Shown piece by piece: positions 47,227 through 56,174 of a stretch of 64,000 bases of DNA (position 1 is its first letter; the number at the start of each line of letters is the position of its first letter). Below the pieces are notes generated by a model. The model did not search any database, was not told the DNA's origin, and saw only the letters and a list, made by a program, of their open reading frames with translations. A program made the translations under genes and the position numbers. Origin of the DNA: Poseidonibacter parvus (lineage in GTDB: Bacteria; Campylobacterota; Campylobacteria; Campylobacterales; Arcobacteraceae); NCBI RefSeq assembly GCF_001956695.1, contig NZ_CP019070.1, forward strand, positions 868,001-932,000. The letters run 5' to 3'.

Positions 47227-48330
47227 TTAATATAAAAGTTCTTCTTTAATCTCTTCAAATTTTAATATCTTTTTCCCAAAATGACTTTTTGAAAAACTAT
47301 TAGCTTCTTTTTTATTTTTAAAAGGAATTAACTCTTCTCCCATTGGTCCATATATATTAGATCCTATTACATAAAAAGCATTCTTAGCATCAATTGCATT
47401 TAAAGTATAATAATCTGTTACTAGCATTTTTGATATATCATTTTTTGAATGATTATGTTCAAATTTCTCAGGATTAAAATAAAACTTCATCATATCTTTT
47501 ACACCATCAAAATAATGAGTATGTTTTTCTTTAACATCTATTTGAGCAACCCATTTTGGATATTTTGAAACAAACATTCCACATACCGGACATTTTGCAT
47601 CATTAGGTACTTTTATCATCTTATCTTTATTTGCAGCTAATACAGGATCATATAAAAAAATAGCTACAGCTTGTTGCATTTTAGGTTTTAAAGGTTTACA
47701 TAGATTATTATCTATAATATATTTTTTACTTTCACCAACTGAATTAAATTCAGGATATACATCTTGCTTACACATAGCTGCATATATCTTTTTGCCTTTT
47801 TTTGCCATTTTAATTCTATTTTTATCAACTTTTGTATTATCTTTTTTCATAGAGTTTTTCGCAATTTCTAAAGCTTCATCAAATGTATGAATTTTTCCAC
47901 CGAACTTTTTTTGAAATGTCTTTGCTTCATTTTCATTTAAAAAAGCATATTTACTAATAGCACTCATTGTTCCTTTTTTAGAACTTCCTACTACATAATA
48001 AGCATCTTTAGCATTAATAAGTTTTAAAGAGTTTGTATCTACAACCTCTATACTTTTTATTTTATCTTTGTGATGATTATGTATCTTTGCTTGACAATGA
48101 ATTGAACAATATTGTTCTTTGTTTCCATTTTTAAATGTACTAACATGAGAAGTTTTATAAAACTTTGTAAGATGCATTCCACATACATTACAAAATTCCT
48201 TACTTGAATCAGTTTTAACTAAAGTTGCATCTTTAGGATTTACTGTTTGAAACATTTTATTTTCAGCTGCACTTGCCGTTGTAAAAAGTAATCCAATAAT
48301 AGCAAGTGAAATTAACAATTTTTTTAACAT
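47227..48330 (-). CDS. tandem NosL-like protein with a cytochrome-c-like middle
   Basis: A 367-residue exported protein (signal peptide 1-21). Two NosL-like halves each carry a CxxCGM metal site: C47/C50 (CNVCGMHL) and C247/C250 (CPVCGMFV), each followed by a Y/F-C or H-rich stretch and a YYVVGS or FYVIGS motif. NosL is a copper chaperone of nitrous oxide reductase, so copper delivery in the periplasm is likely. Between them (about 172-228) is KKGKKIYAAMCKQD ... LKPKMQQAVAIFLYDP, which looks like a class I cytochrome c without the CxxCH. No nosZ is nearby. Confidence 0.85.
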   Translation of the reverse strand: MLKKLLISLAIIGLLFTTASAAENKMFQTVNPKDATLVKTDSSKEFCNVCGMHLTKFYKTSHVSTFKNGNKEQYCSIHCQAKIHNHHKDKIKSIEVVDTNSLKLINAKDAYYVVGSSKKGTMSAISKYAFLNENEAKTFQKKFGGKIHTFDEALEIAKNSMKKDNTKVDKNRIKMAKKGKKIYAAMCKQDVYPEFNSVGESKKYIIDNNLCKPLKPKMQQAVAIFLYDPVLAANKDKMIKVPNDAKCPVCGMFVSKYPKWVAQIDVKEKHTHYFDGVKDMMKFYFNPEKFEHNHSKNDISKMLVTDYYTLNAIDAKNAFYVIGSNIYGPMGEELIPFKNKKEANSFSKSHFGKKILKFEEIKEELLY

Positions 48331-48422
48331 ATTTGTCCTTTGTGTATTTGTAAAAGTATATAATGAATAAGTTAAATTAATGTTAATATTTAGTAAGATA
48401 AGTTTTTTTAAGGAGAATTATA

Positions 48423-48548
48423 ATGAGAAATTTTTTTATCATAGGAATTGTTGTTATTGCAATGGCTTATATGTTTTCAATTTTAGCTACAAAATATGAA
48501 ACAATTAAGACTACAAATGAAACAATAAATAAAGTGAATAATAAATAA
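48423..48548 (+). CDS. 41-residue single-span membrane protein
   Basis: A short frame, ATG at 48423 with AAGGAG 9 bases upstream, TAA at 48546-48548. The product starts MRNFFIIGIVVIAMAYMFS, a single hydrophobic helix (residues 4-22), followed by a polar Thr/Asn/Lys tail. It is followed by a strong terminator. The gene is divergent from the NosL-like gene, so the spacer 48331-48422 probably has promoters both ways. Family unknown. Confidence 0.68.
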   Translation: MRNFFIIGIVVIAMAYMFSILATKYETIKTTNETINKVNNK

Positions 48549-48566
48549 GCTATTTATAAAACATAA

Positions 48567-48599
48567 AAAAAGGTAGAAGCTAAAAGCTCCTACCTTTTT
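48567..48599. terminator. strong bidirectional terminator
   Basis: AAAAAGGTAG (48567-48576) pairs with CTACCTTTTT (48590-48599), and an inner AGCT/AGCT extends the stem with one mismatch and a 3-base loop. It separates the 41-residue gene from the convergent superoxide reductase gene. Confidence 0.85.
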
Positions 48600-48617
48600 A
48601 ATTTATATTAATTAAAA

Positions 48618-49001
48618 TTACGAAACAGTAACAGTAACTGGAGTTGATTCCCAGATACCATGTTTAGTACAGTAACCATGAGCTACTAAGTTTAATTTTT
48701 TTCCAGTTGGAATAATTGTGAAAGTAGTAGTATTATGTGCTTTAACATTTCCTAATGTTCCTGGAACGTAAGTAGCTACTGCTAATTTAGTTTCACCATT
48801 AAATAATGTAACTGATTCAATATAGTGATCAAAATCATCTGGATGAGTATATTCGTTACCCATTTTAACTGTTACTTCAAAAGGCTCACCTGCAACTGCA
48901 GTTTCAGCACAGTGAATAAATGGACTGTGTCTATCAATTAAATCTTTTTTTGCTTCTCTTTCTACTGTATCAATATCAACGTATTTGTTAATTTTTGGCA
49001 T
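48618..49001 (-). CDS. superoxide reductase (neelaredoxin type)
   Basis: Reduces superoxide to H2O2 without making O2. The 127 residues carry the Fe(His)4Cys site: H25 (RHSPFI), H53 and H59 (THPDDFDHYI), and C111 and H114 (HGYCTKHGIWES). There is no N-terminal desulforedoxin domain, so it is the single-iron class. The frame is open to 49139, but the ATG at 49001 has AGGAG upstream and gives the normal start. Confidence 0.94.
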   Translation of the reverse strand: MPKINKYVDIDTVEREAKKDLIDRHSPFIHCAETAVAGEPFEVTVKMGNEYTHPDDFDHYIESVTLFNGETKLAVATYVPGTLGNVKAHNTTTFTIIPTGKKLNLVAHGYCTKHGIWESTPVTVTVS

Positions 49002-49141
49002 ATTATCTCCTGTATTTTTTAAATTAGATTTATTATACAATAATTTTATTAAAATAAATAGGATATTTTTTATCCTATATGAATAATTATCCAAAATATG
49101 ATTATACGTGTATATTTTGCTCATATTTGGTATAATCACGA

Positions 49142-49963
49142 ATGAATAAAGAAGACTATTTTATAAAACAATTTTCAAGTAATAAAATTATTGGTGATGA
49201 TGGGGCAGTTATTAAAAATACTGTTTACTCAATGGATGCATTTTTCCAAAATGTTCATTTCAAAAAAGAGTGGATGAGTTTAAAACAAATTGCTTATAAG
49301 TCTATGATAGTGAATATCTCAGATGCAATTGCTATGAATGCAAAACCAAAGTATGCACTTTTAAGTGTAGCAATTCCAAGTACCTATAAAAAACAAGATT
49401 TAAAAGATTTAGCAAAAGGTTTTAAAAAAGCTGCTAAAGAGTTTGGAATACAAATTATTGGTGGCGATACAATATCAAATGAAAAACTTGATATTTCTGT
49501 GACAATTGTTTCAAAAACAAAAAATCCAATCTATAGATCTGGTGTTAAAAAAGAGGACTTACTTTGTTATACAGGTGAGTTAGGATCTTGTAAAAAAGAT
49601 TTAGAAAAACTTTTTTCAAACAAAAAAGTTTCAAAAAAATCAAAATTTATAAAACCAAAATTAAACCCTGAGTTTTTTTATGAAATATCAAAATATGTAA
49701 ATGCATCTTTAGATATCTCTGATGGTTTATTTTTTGAACTTGAAAGATTATCAAAAGCTTCAAAAGTAGGTTTTGAGTTTTTTAAGAAAATACATGAAGA
49801 TATTGGAACATCAGGAGAAGAGTATGAAATGCTTTTTTCTTTCTCAAAAAAAGATTTAAAAAGAATTGAAAAAATAGCAAAAAAATATAAAGTGAAATTA
49901 AATATATTTGCTAAAGCAGTTGAAGGTAAATATGAAACTAAAAGTAAAAACCACCACTTTTAA
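49142..49963 (+). CDS. thiL: thiamine-monophosphate kinase ThiL
   Basis: Phosphorylates TMP to the cofactor TPP. The 273 residues show the ATP/Mg motifs GDDGAVI, YSMDAFFQNVHF, ISDAIAMNAKP, IIGGDTIS and SLDISDGLF. It is shorter than the ~325-residue E. coli protein at the C-terminus, as in other Campylobacterota. No clear ribosome site is seen before the ATG. truD follows 41 bp later. Confidence 0.93.
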   Translation: MNKEDYFIKQFSSNKIIGDDGAVIKNTVYSMDAFFQNVHFKKEWMSLKQIAYKSMIVNISDAIAMNAKPKYALLSVAIPSTYKKQDLKDLAKGFKKAAKEFGIQIIGGDTISNEKLDISVTIVSKTKNPIYRSGVKKEDLLCYTGELGSCKKDLEKLFSNKKVSKKSKFIKPKLNPEFFYEISKYVNASLDISDGLFFELERLSKASKVGFEFFKKIHEDIGTSGEEYEMLFSFSKKDLKRIEKIAKKYKVKLNIFAKAVEGKYETKSKNHHF

Positions 49964-50004
49964 AAATAAATAATATAAAAAATAAAAATATACAAGGAAA
50001 TATA

Positions 50005-51069
50005 TTGAGCCAATTACAAAGATACTTAAACCATTCAAACATTGATGTTTTATTTAAACAAAACAAAGATGATTTTGTTGTTACAGAAATACCGTTATAT
50101 GAATTTTCAGGTGAAGGCGAGCATTTAGTTTTAAAAATTAGGAAAAAAGATTTAGCAACTTGGGATGCTTTAGAAATAATTGCAAAATTTGTTGGTTGTA
50201 GAAGCAGAGATATTGGTTATGCAGGACTTAAAGATAAAAATGCAATGACAGTTCAAAGTATTTCTATTCATAAGCAATACGAAGAAAAGTTAAAAACATT
50301 TAATCATCCAAATATCAAGATTTTAGATACGACTTATCATAATAATAAAATCAAAGTAGGGCATTTAAAAGGTAATAGTTTTTTTATTAGACTTAAAAGA
50401 GTAAATGTAATTGATTCAAGAAAAATTGAAAGTGCTTTAGGAAGTATTGTATCTTTAGGTATGCCAAATTACTTTGGATTTCAGCGATTTGGAATTGATG
50501 GTGATAATTACAAAAAAGGCAAGGCAATTATTGAAGGAACTTTAAAAGAAAAAAGAAGAAACTTAAAGCAAATGTATATAAATGCTTATCAATCTCATTT
50601 ATTTAATTCTTGGCTTTCTAAAAGAATTGAAATCTCAAAACTTGTAGATGCTTTTGAACCAAAAGAGATTTATCAAAAATTAAACCTACCTCTAGATGTT
50701 GTAAAAAGAATGAAAAAACAAAAACATCCATTAAAAATTATGACAGGAGATTTATTATCTCATTATCCGTTTGGAAAGATTTTTACAATTGAAGATTTAG
50801 AAACTGAATCTGATAAATTCTTTGAAAGAGATAGAGTTCCAACTGGCTTATTATCAGGGAAAAGAGTTAAAAATTCAGTAGATTTAGCTTATGAAATAGA
50901 AAAAGAATTCGAAGCACCAACAGGTGAAGATGGAGCAAGAAGATTTGCTTGGGTTTTTCCTTCTGATGTTGAAAGTAACTATAAAGAGGATAAAAACTGG
51001 ATGGAATTAAAGTTTACATTACCAAAAGGTTGTTATGCAACTGAATTAATTGCTGAAATAATTCACTAA
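50005..51069 (+). CDS. truD: tRNA pseudouridine(13) synthase TruD
   Basis: Makes pseudouridine 13 in tRNA-Glu. The 354 residues have the catalytic aspartate in AGLKDKNAMTVQ, the GNSFFIRLKR strand, NYFGFQRFG and the TruD insertion domain. The start is a TTG at 50005 with AAGGAAA upstream. It is the second gene of thiL-truD. Confidence 0.96.
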   Translation: MSQLQRYLNHSNIDVLFKQNKDDFVVTEIPLYEFSGEGEHLVLKIRKKDLATWDALEIIAKFVGCRSRDIGYAGLKDKNAMTVQSISIHKQYEEKLKTFNHPNIKILDTTYHNNKIKVGHLKGNSFFIRLKRVNVIDSRKIESALGSIVSLGMPNYFGFQRFGIDGDNYKKGKAIIEGTLKEKRRNLKQMYINAYQSHLFNSWLSKRIEISKLVDAFEPKEIYQKLNLPLDVVKRMKKQKHPLKIMTGDLLSHYPFGKIFTIEDLETESDKFFERDRVPTGLLSGKRVKNSVDLAYEIEKEFEAPTGEDGARRFAWVFPSDVESNYKEDKNWMELKFTLPKGCYATELIAEIIH

Positions 51070-51156
51070 TAATTTAATAATAACTTTTAAATAAGTGTCT
51101 TTTACTTAAGTTTAAATTGGTTAAAATTGATAACTTAATGGTTTTAAAGGACATTT

Positions 51157-51513
51157 ATGAAATATGAAGAATTAATAAGTGAATTATGTGATGTAATAAA
51201 AGAATCAGAAAATAATGCAGCTTTAATATATGAAGACTTAGAATGGATAAATCAAACTGTTGATAGTTTCTCTCTTTTATCACATGAAAAAGAAAAAGTT
51301 CAAAAAAAAGTTTCAAATGCTTTAGGTTTATTACAACACCAAGATTTACATAGACAAAAAATAGAAAGAGTTGTAAATTTTGTATGTGAACACAATAATA
51401 TAGACAAAACTAAATATGGTTTAGCTCCAAGTGCCAAAAACATTGATTCTTCAGATGAGATTATCAATGAAGATGAATTAGAAGCACTTATTAAACAAAT
51501 GCAAGCTCAATAA
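51157..51513 (+). CDS. CheZ-like small protein
   Basis: A 118-residue helical protein. The segment LLQHQDLHRQKIERV keeps D63 and Q67 in the D-x-x-x-Q arrangement of the CheZ active site (DLTGQ in E. coli), and the C-terminal tail (EDELEALIKQMQAQ) resembles the CheY-binding peptide of CheZ. It is only half the length of E. coli CheZ, and the assignment is by motif. It is convergent with a chemoreceptor gene, which supports a chemotaxis role. AAAGGACATTT precedes the ATG. Confidence 0.6.
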   Translation: MKYEELISELCDVIKESENNAALIYEDLEWINQTVDSFSLLSHEKEKVQKKVSNALGLLQHQDLHRQKIERVVNFVCEHNNIDKTKYGLAPSAKNIDSSDEIINEDELEALIKQMQAQ

Positions 51514-51532
51514 AAGAAGATTAACTTCTTTT
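51512..51532. terminator. terminator between CheZ-like and chemoreceptor genes
   Basis: AAAAGAAG (51512-51519) pairs with CTTCTTTT (51525-51532) across ATTAA, followed by T-rich sequence. It lies between convergent genes and can act both ways. Confidence 0.7.
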
Positions 51533-51549
51533 ATTCTTTAGATAAAATA

Positions 51550-53736
51550 TTACTTTTTACAAGCAATTCTTTTTACATTATTTAAGTTTCCAAATATTCT
51601 AAGAGAATTTAACTCTACTTCTTTTGCTTTTTGATTTAAAATTTCATTATTTTCTTTGTTTGCATTTGCATCTACTAGTGATTGTAAATCATTATGAAAT
51701 TGTTTGTTTAGTTCAGTTATTTTATTCATAGTTTCTATATCTATTTTTTTACCTGAATTTAGATGATTATTTGACCATTGCTCTAAACTTGTATTTTCTT
51801 TTACTTTCCATGAGTTAAAAGTGCCTAATTTTGCATAAACTTCATCTTTTGTATTTAATATATCAACTTTTATTTGTGCCGTATCATAAACTAAATCCAC
51901 ATCACAAACTTTATCCATAGTTTCTTCTATAAATGAAGCTCTAGAAGCTGCTGTAACAAGTGCATTTGACATATCAGAAATATTTTTTGCCATATCAGAG
52001 ATTTCATCTGCCACTTGTGCATTTTTTTGTGTTGCTTGATCTAATGTATTAACAGCATCATTAATTTGTATAATACCTCTTTCTTGCTCTTTAGATGCAT
52101 TGGCAACTTCTTCGATAATTGTGATTGTGTTAGATATATTTTGATTTAATTCACTGTATCCTTCTATCATATTATCTGAAATTGTTTTTCCATGTTGAGC
52201 TTTTGATGTTGCTGCTTCTACAATATTTTTAATCTCTTTAGCAGCTTCTGCACTTCTACTTGCAAGATTTCTTACTTCTTGTGCAACAACAGCAAAACCT
52301 TTTCCAGCTTCTCCTGCAGTTGCTGCTTCAACAGCTGCATTTAAAGATAAAATATTTGTTTGGAATGCAATTTGATCAATAACTTCAATTGCATCATTAA
52401 TAGATGATACTTGTACATTTATTTCATCCATAGATTCTGCTGTTCTATTTGCAAGTTCTTGACCTGTTTTTGCTGAACCTGTAACATTCTGAGCTAACTT
52501 TGACATTTTAACAGTCGATTGTGTATTAGCACTTATTATCGCTGTGATTTCTTCTAATGCCGCAGCTGTTTCCTCTAAAGAAGCTGCTTGTTGATTTGAA
52601 GAAAGTGATAAATTATTTGAGGCACTTGATAAAACAGCAGTATTTTGATTCAAGGAATCACCTGTATTCATAATCATTGCTAAAATTTCTGATGTATTAT
52701 TTCCTACTAGTTTAATTCCAGCTGTTAAAGAACCTAAATCTCCATATATTCCTTCATCATCAATCTTATGATCAAATTTTGATTCAGAATATTTTCTAAG
52801 AGTATCATTGATTTTATCTAGCGTATCTTTTGTGTTTTTGATCATTTCATTTAATTTATTTTTTAAATCTTCAACATGAGGGTTTGATGCAGTTTCTCCT
52901 ACTTGATAAACAAAAAAACCATTACTAGCTTTCTCTAAAATATCACTTGCTTCTTCAATTACAATTTCATCTTTCTTAAGACCGGCTCTTACTTTATCCA
53001 TATAAGAATTAAATAGCTGCGATACTTCACCTATTTCATCTTTTGATTCTACATTTAATGAAATTGATGGATCATTTGATTCAAGTAAGTTTTCAAAACC
53101 TTTTTTAAGTTTTTCAATTGGATTTGTAGCTTTTTTAACAATAAGTAATATTAGTATAATTGTTAACAATCCTAAAACAGCCGATATAAATGAAATATAT
53201 AATACTAATTCTGAGATTTCACTATCTGCTTTGTCAAGGGAAAATGTTAAGTCCATTACACCAATTACATCACCTTCTTTTTGATTTGCATGACACATTA
53301 GACATTCTTGTGTTGCAATCATAGGCTTAATCATTCTAATATTATGACCTTGATTATTGTTTGTTTCTAAAAGGGCAGATTTTTTACTTTTAAATGCTTT
53401 TATAGTTTCTATATCTTTAGTGAAAATAGATTCAGAAGGATATAATTCCATTAATTCTTTGCTTTTTGCAACTGTGAGATTTTTTACACCCTCAATTTTT
53501 CTAGCATCATCTTCTGCTTTTGCAATTTGAGCAGGATCTCCAGTGTTCATTGCATTTTTTAAACTTTGGAACATTGCTGCATTTAGCATCGCAAGATTTT
53601 CTTTTTTATTAGTAATCAAGTCTTCTGATACTTTTGAAGTACTTAAAATAACAATTGCAATACTTGAAATTGTCATTAAAATAAAGAGTGCAAAAATAAT
53701 CTTATTACTAATTTTTTTTGTTATTAAATCAATCAT
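51550..53736 (-). CDS. chemoreceptor with haem-binding sensor domain
   Basis: A 728-residue methyl-accepting chemotaxis protein. Spans at about 13-33 and 178-200 flank a periplasmic domain with a CxxCH haem c site (C145, C148, H149 in ECLMCHANQ), as in the Tll0287-like/DUF3365 sensors. A HAMP domain and the cytoplasmic signalling hairpin with the conserved tip AFQTNILSLNAAVEAATAGE (about 460-480) follow. The last ~115 residues (from about 610) resemble a CZB zinc domain by position, with W-rich LGTFNSWKV, but its usual His and Cys ligands are not evident. It probably senses redox state or a haem ligand such as a gas. Confidence 0.93.
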   Translation of the reverse strand: MIDLITKKISNKIIFALFILMTISSIAIVILSTSKVSEDLITNKKENLAMLNAAMFQSLKNAMNTGDPAQIAKAEDDARKIEGVKNLTVAKSKELMELYPSESIFTKDIETIKAFKSKKSALLETNNNQGHNIRMIKPMIATQECLMCHANQKEGDVIGVMDLTFSLDKADSEISELVLYISFISAVLGLLTIILILLIVKKATNPIEKLKKGFENLLESNDPSISLNVESKDEIGEVSQLFNSYMDKVRAGLKKDEIVIEEASDILEKASNGFFVYQVGETASNPHVEDLKNKLNEMIKNTKDTLDKINDTLRKYSESKFDHKIDDEGIYGDLGSLTAGIKLVGNNTSEILAMIMNTGDSLNQNTAVLSSASNNLSLSSNQQAASLEETAAALEEITAIISANTQSTVKMSKLAQNVTGSAKTGQELANRTAESMDEINVQVSSINDAIEVIDQIAFQTNILSLNAAVEAATAGEAGKGFAVVAQEVRNLASRSAEAAKEIKNIVEAATSKAQHGKTISDNMIEGYSELNQNISNTITIIEEVANASKEQERGIIQINDAVNTLDQATQKNAQVADEISDMAKNISDMSNALVTAASRASFIEETMDKVCDVDLVYDTAQIKVDILNTKDEVYAKLGTFNSWKVKENTSLEQWSNNHLNSGKKIDIETMNKITELNKQFHNDLQSLVDANANKENNEILNQKAKEVELNSLRIFGNLNNVKRIACKK

Positions 53737-53831
53737 GATACTAACCTTTTAGTTTAAGTACAAATATTATATAATTATATTAATTTATAGAATATTAAAT
53801 TAGACGATTAGTTGTACAAAGAGAAGAATTA

Positions 53832-54395
53832 ATGATAGTAGGCCTTATAGGTAAAATAATTAAAAAAGAACCAACATTATTAAATGTTAATGTTAATGGG
53901 ATAATTTATGAAATATTTGTTTCACTAAATTGTAGTTCAAAAATTATTAGTGATGATGTGACATTAGATATTACACACATAATTAGAGAAGATTCTCAAA
54001 CTTTATATGGTTTTTTAGACTCAAGTGAAAAAAAGCTTTTTGATACAGTTATCAAAATAAATGGTGTTGGACCAAAAGTTGCACTTGCAATTTGTTCAAC
54101 ATTTACTCCTTCATCTTTTGCGCAAATAGTAAATGAAAACGATGTTTCAATGCTAAAAAGAGTACCTGGTATTGGTCCTAAAGGTGCTAGTCGTATTTTA
54201 GTAGAACTTTCAGGAATAGTTATTGACTTAAATGCAGAAGATGATAGTAGCAGTAATTCTGCTTCTTTAGAAGCATCATTAGCTTTAGAATCATTAGGAT
54301 TTAAAAAAGATGTTTTAGCAAAAGTTTTAAAAACTTGTACTTCTACAAATACAAGCGATTTAGTAAAAGAAGCATTAAAAAAATTACAAAAATAG
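53832..54395 (+). CDS. ruvA: Holliday junction helicase subunit RuvA
   Basis: Binds Holliday junctions and recruits RuvB. The 187 residues have the N-terminal OB fold ([17 protein letters not shown]), two helix-hairpin-helix motifs ([13 protein letters not shown] and [16 protein letters not shown]) and the C-terminal RuvB-contact domain ([16 protein letters not shown]). It opens the group ruvA-ddl-hydrolase-murF, an order I also know from Campylobacter jejuni. A GAGAAG site precedes the ATG. Confidence 0.97.
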   Translation: MIVGLIGKIIKKEPTLLNVNVNGIIYEIFVSLNCSSKIISDDVTLDITHIIREDSQTLYGFLDSSEKKLFDTVIKINGVGPKVALAICSTFTPSSFAQIVNENDVSMLKRVPGIGPKGASRILVELSGIVIDLNAEDDSSSNSASLEASLALESLGFKKDVLAKVLKTCTSTNTSDLVKEALKKLQK

Positions 54396-54411
54396 AAATC
54401 AAGGGAATTTA

Positions 54412-55452
54412 ATGAAAATAGCAGTAGTTTTTGGTGGGGTTAGTTTTGAACATGAAATTTCAATTGTAAGTTCAATTGCAATGAAAGATGTGTTAAGTGA
54501 TGAATTAGTTTATATATTTTTAGATGAAAATAGAGACTTTTATCATATTCCAACTAACACTATTAAATCAAAATTATTTAGCTCAGGTGAGTATAAAAAA
54601 TGTGATAAAGTTACTATTTCAAAAAATGGTTTCTTTAAAAAAGCAGGACTTTTAGGAAAAGATAAACCTATAGATTTTGATGTTGTTTTAAACCTTTCTC
54701 ATGGTGGAGATGGTGAAGATGGTATTTTATCTTCAGTATTAGAATTTTTTAATATCCCTTTTATTGCACCAAGAACAGAAGCATGTGTTGTTAGTTCAAA
54801 TAAATTTTTAACAAAAGGTTATGCTTCTTCTGTTGATGTTAAAACTATTGATTATAAATATTACACAAAAGGTGATAGTGTTACAGTTGATACTTTTCCT
54901 GTAATTGTAAAGCCAGTTAGACTTGGTTCTTCAATTGGTGTAGCAATTGTTAAAACACAAGAAGAATTAGATTATTCTTTAGATGTTGCATATGAGTTTG
55001 ATAATGCAATAATTATTGAACCTTTTATTTCAGGTGTTAAAGAATACAACTTAGCAGGTACTAAAGTAAATGGTGAATTTAAATTCTCAATTATAGAAGA
55101 GCCTCAAAAAACAGAATTTTTAGATTTTGATAAAAAATATTTAGATTTTTCAAGAACTTCAAAAGCTGTAGAAGTTGATTTAGGTGAAGAATTAAATGCA
55201 AAAGTAAAAGATGCTTTTGAAAAGATTTACAATAATTTATTTGAAGGTTCAATAATTAGATGTGATTTCTTTATAGTTGATAATGAAGTTTATTTAAATG
55301 AAATAAATTCAATCCCAGGTTCTATGGCAAACTATTTATTCTCTAATTTTGATACTTTATTTAAAAGTGTTGCAACTTCATTACCAAGAAAAAAACATAT
55401 TCCAGTTACTTATGAATATGTAAATAAAATTCATGCAAGCAAAGGCAAATAA
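54412..55452 (+). CDS. ddl: D-alanine--D-alanine ligase
   Basis: Makes D-Ala-D-Ala for peptidoglycan. The 346 residues are an ATP-grasp enzyme with VVFGGVSFEHEISIVSS, LSHGGDGEDGILSSVLEF, the PVRLGSSIGVAIV loop and EINSIPGSMANYLF near the C-terminus. It lies 16 bp after ruvA and is followed by a hydrolase gene (2-bp gap) and murF, so its product feeds directly into the MurF step. Confidence 0.97.
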   Translation: MKIAVVFGGVSFEHEISIVSSIAMKDVLSDELVYIFLDENRDFYHIPTNTIKSKLFSSGEYKKCDKVTISKNGFFKKAGLLGKDKPIDFDVVLNLSHGGDGEDGILSSVLEFFNIPFIAPRTEACVVSSNKFLTKGYASSVDVKTIDYKYYTKGDSVTVDTFPVIVKPVRLGSSIGVAIVKTQEELDYSLDVAYEFDNAIIIEPFISGVKEYNLAGTKVNGEFKFSIIEEPQKTEFLDFDKKYLDFSRTSKAVEVDLGEELNAKVKDAFEKIYNNLFEGSIIRCDFFIVDNEVYLNEINSIPGSMANYLFSNFDTLFKSVATSLPRKKHIPVTYEYVNKIHASKGK

Positions 55453-55454
55453 CT

Positions 55455-56174
55455 TTGGCATTAAAAAGTGTAAGTATTGATAATAAAACTTATGATATTT
55501 CTTATGAAATTGTAAATCCTTCTTGTAAAAAAGATATAGTTTTTTTACATGGTTGGGGCTCAAATAAAGATATTATGAAAAATGTATTCTCACCTTATTT
55601 AAATGATTTTAGACATATTTATATTGATATGCCAGGTTTTGGGAAAAGCTCAAATGAATACGAACTAAAAACTCAAGATTACACTAAAATTATAGATGAA
55701 TTTTTAAAACTTTTAAACTCTACAAAAGATGTAATTACAGGTCACTCTTATGGTGGAAAAGTTGCTACTTCTTTAAATCCTAAAAATCTAGTTCTTTTAA
55801 GTACAGCAGGTATTTTAGAAGAAAAATCTTTTGAAGTAAAAGCTAAAATTGCAATTGCAAAATTCTTTAATGCACTTGGTTTAAAAAATATTACAAAAGT
55901 GTTCAGAAGTTCAGATGTTAATACTATGAATGAAGGAATGTATTCAACATTTAAAAATGTTGTAAATGAAGATTTCTCACAAAACTTTAAAGATTATAAA
56001 AATAATGCCTTAATTTTTTGGGGAGAAAAAGATACAGCTACATCTTTAGAATCTGGTAAAAAAATTGCATCTTTAATTGATTCATCAACTTTTATATCTT
56101 ATGATGGAGATCATTACTTCTTTGTAAAAAATGCAAAAGATATAAGCGAGAGAATAGAAAATGGAATACTTTAA
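55455..56174 (+). CDS. alpha/beta hydrolase
   Basis: A 239-residue alpha/beta hydrolase fold enzyme: oxyanion motif HGWGSNKDIM, nucleophile serine in TGHSYGGKVA, acid in FWGEKDTAT and the histidine in YDGDHYFF. The start is a TTG at 55455 with AAAGG in the end of ddl. It overlaps murF by 14 bp. A hydrolase gene sits at this place in Campylobacter too, but its substrate is not known. Confidence 0.85.
   Translation: MALKSVSIDNKTYDISYEIVNPSCKKDIVFLHGWGSNKDIMKNVFSPYLNDFRHIYIDMPGFGKSSNEYELKTQDYTKIIDEFLKLLNSTKDVITGHSYGGKVATSLNPKNLVLLSTAGILEEKSFEVKAKIAIAKFFNALGLKNITKVFRSSDVNTMNEGMYSTFKNVVNEDFSQNFKDYKNNALIFWGEKDTATSLESGKKIASLIDSSTFISYDGDHYFFVKNAKDISERIENGIL

Noticed and set aside
47227-48330. Middle segment as a functional cytochrome c
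   Set aside because: The CxxCH haem site is absent; only the flanking pattern resembles cytochrome c.
51110-51140. TTGGT/TTGAT pair before the CheZ-like gene as a family-2 site
   Set aside because: Spacing is 10 bp, one half-site deviates and no third repeat follows.
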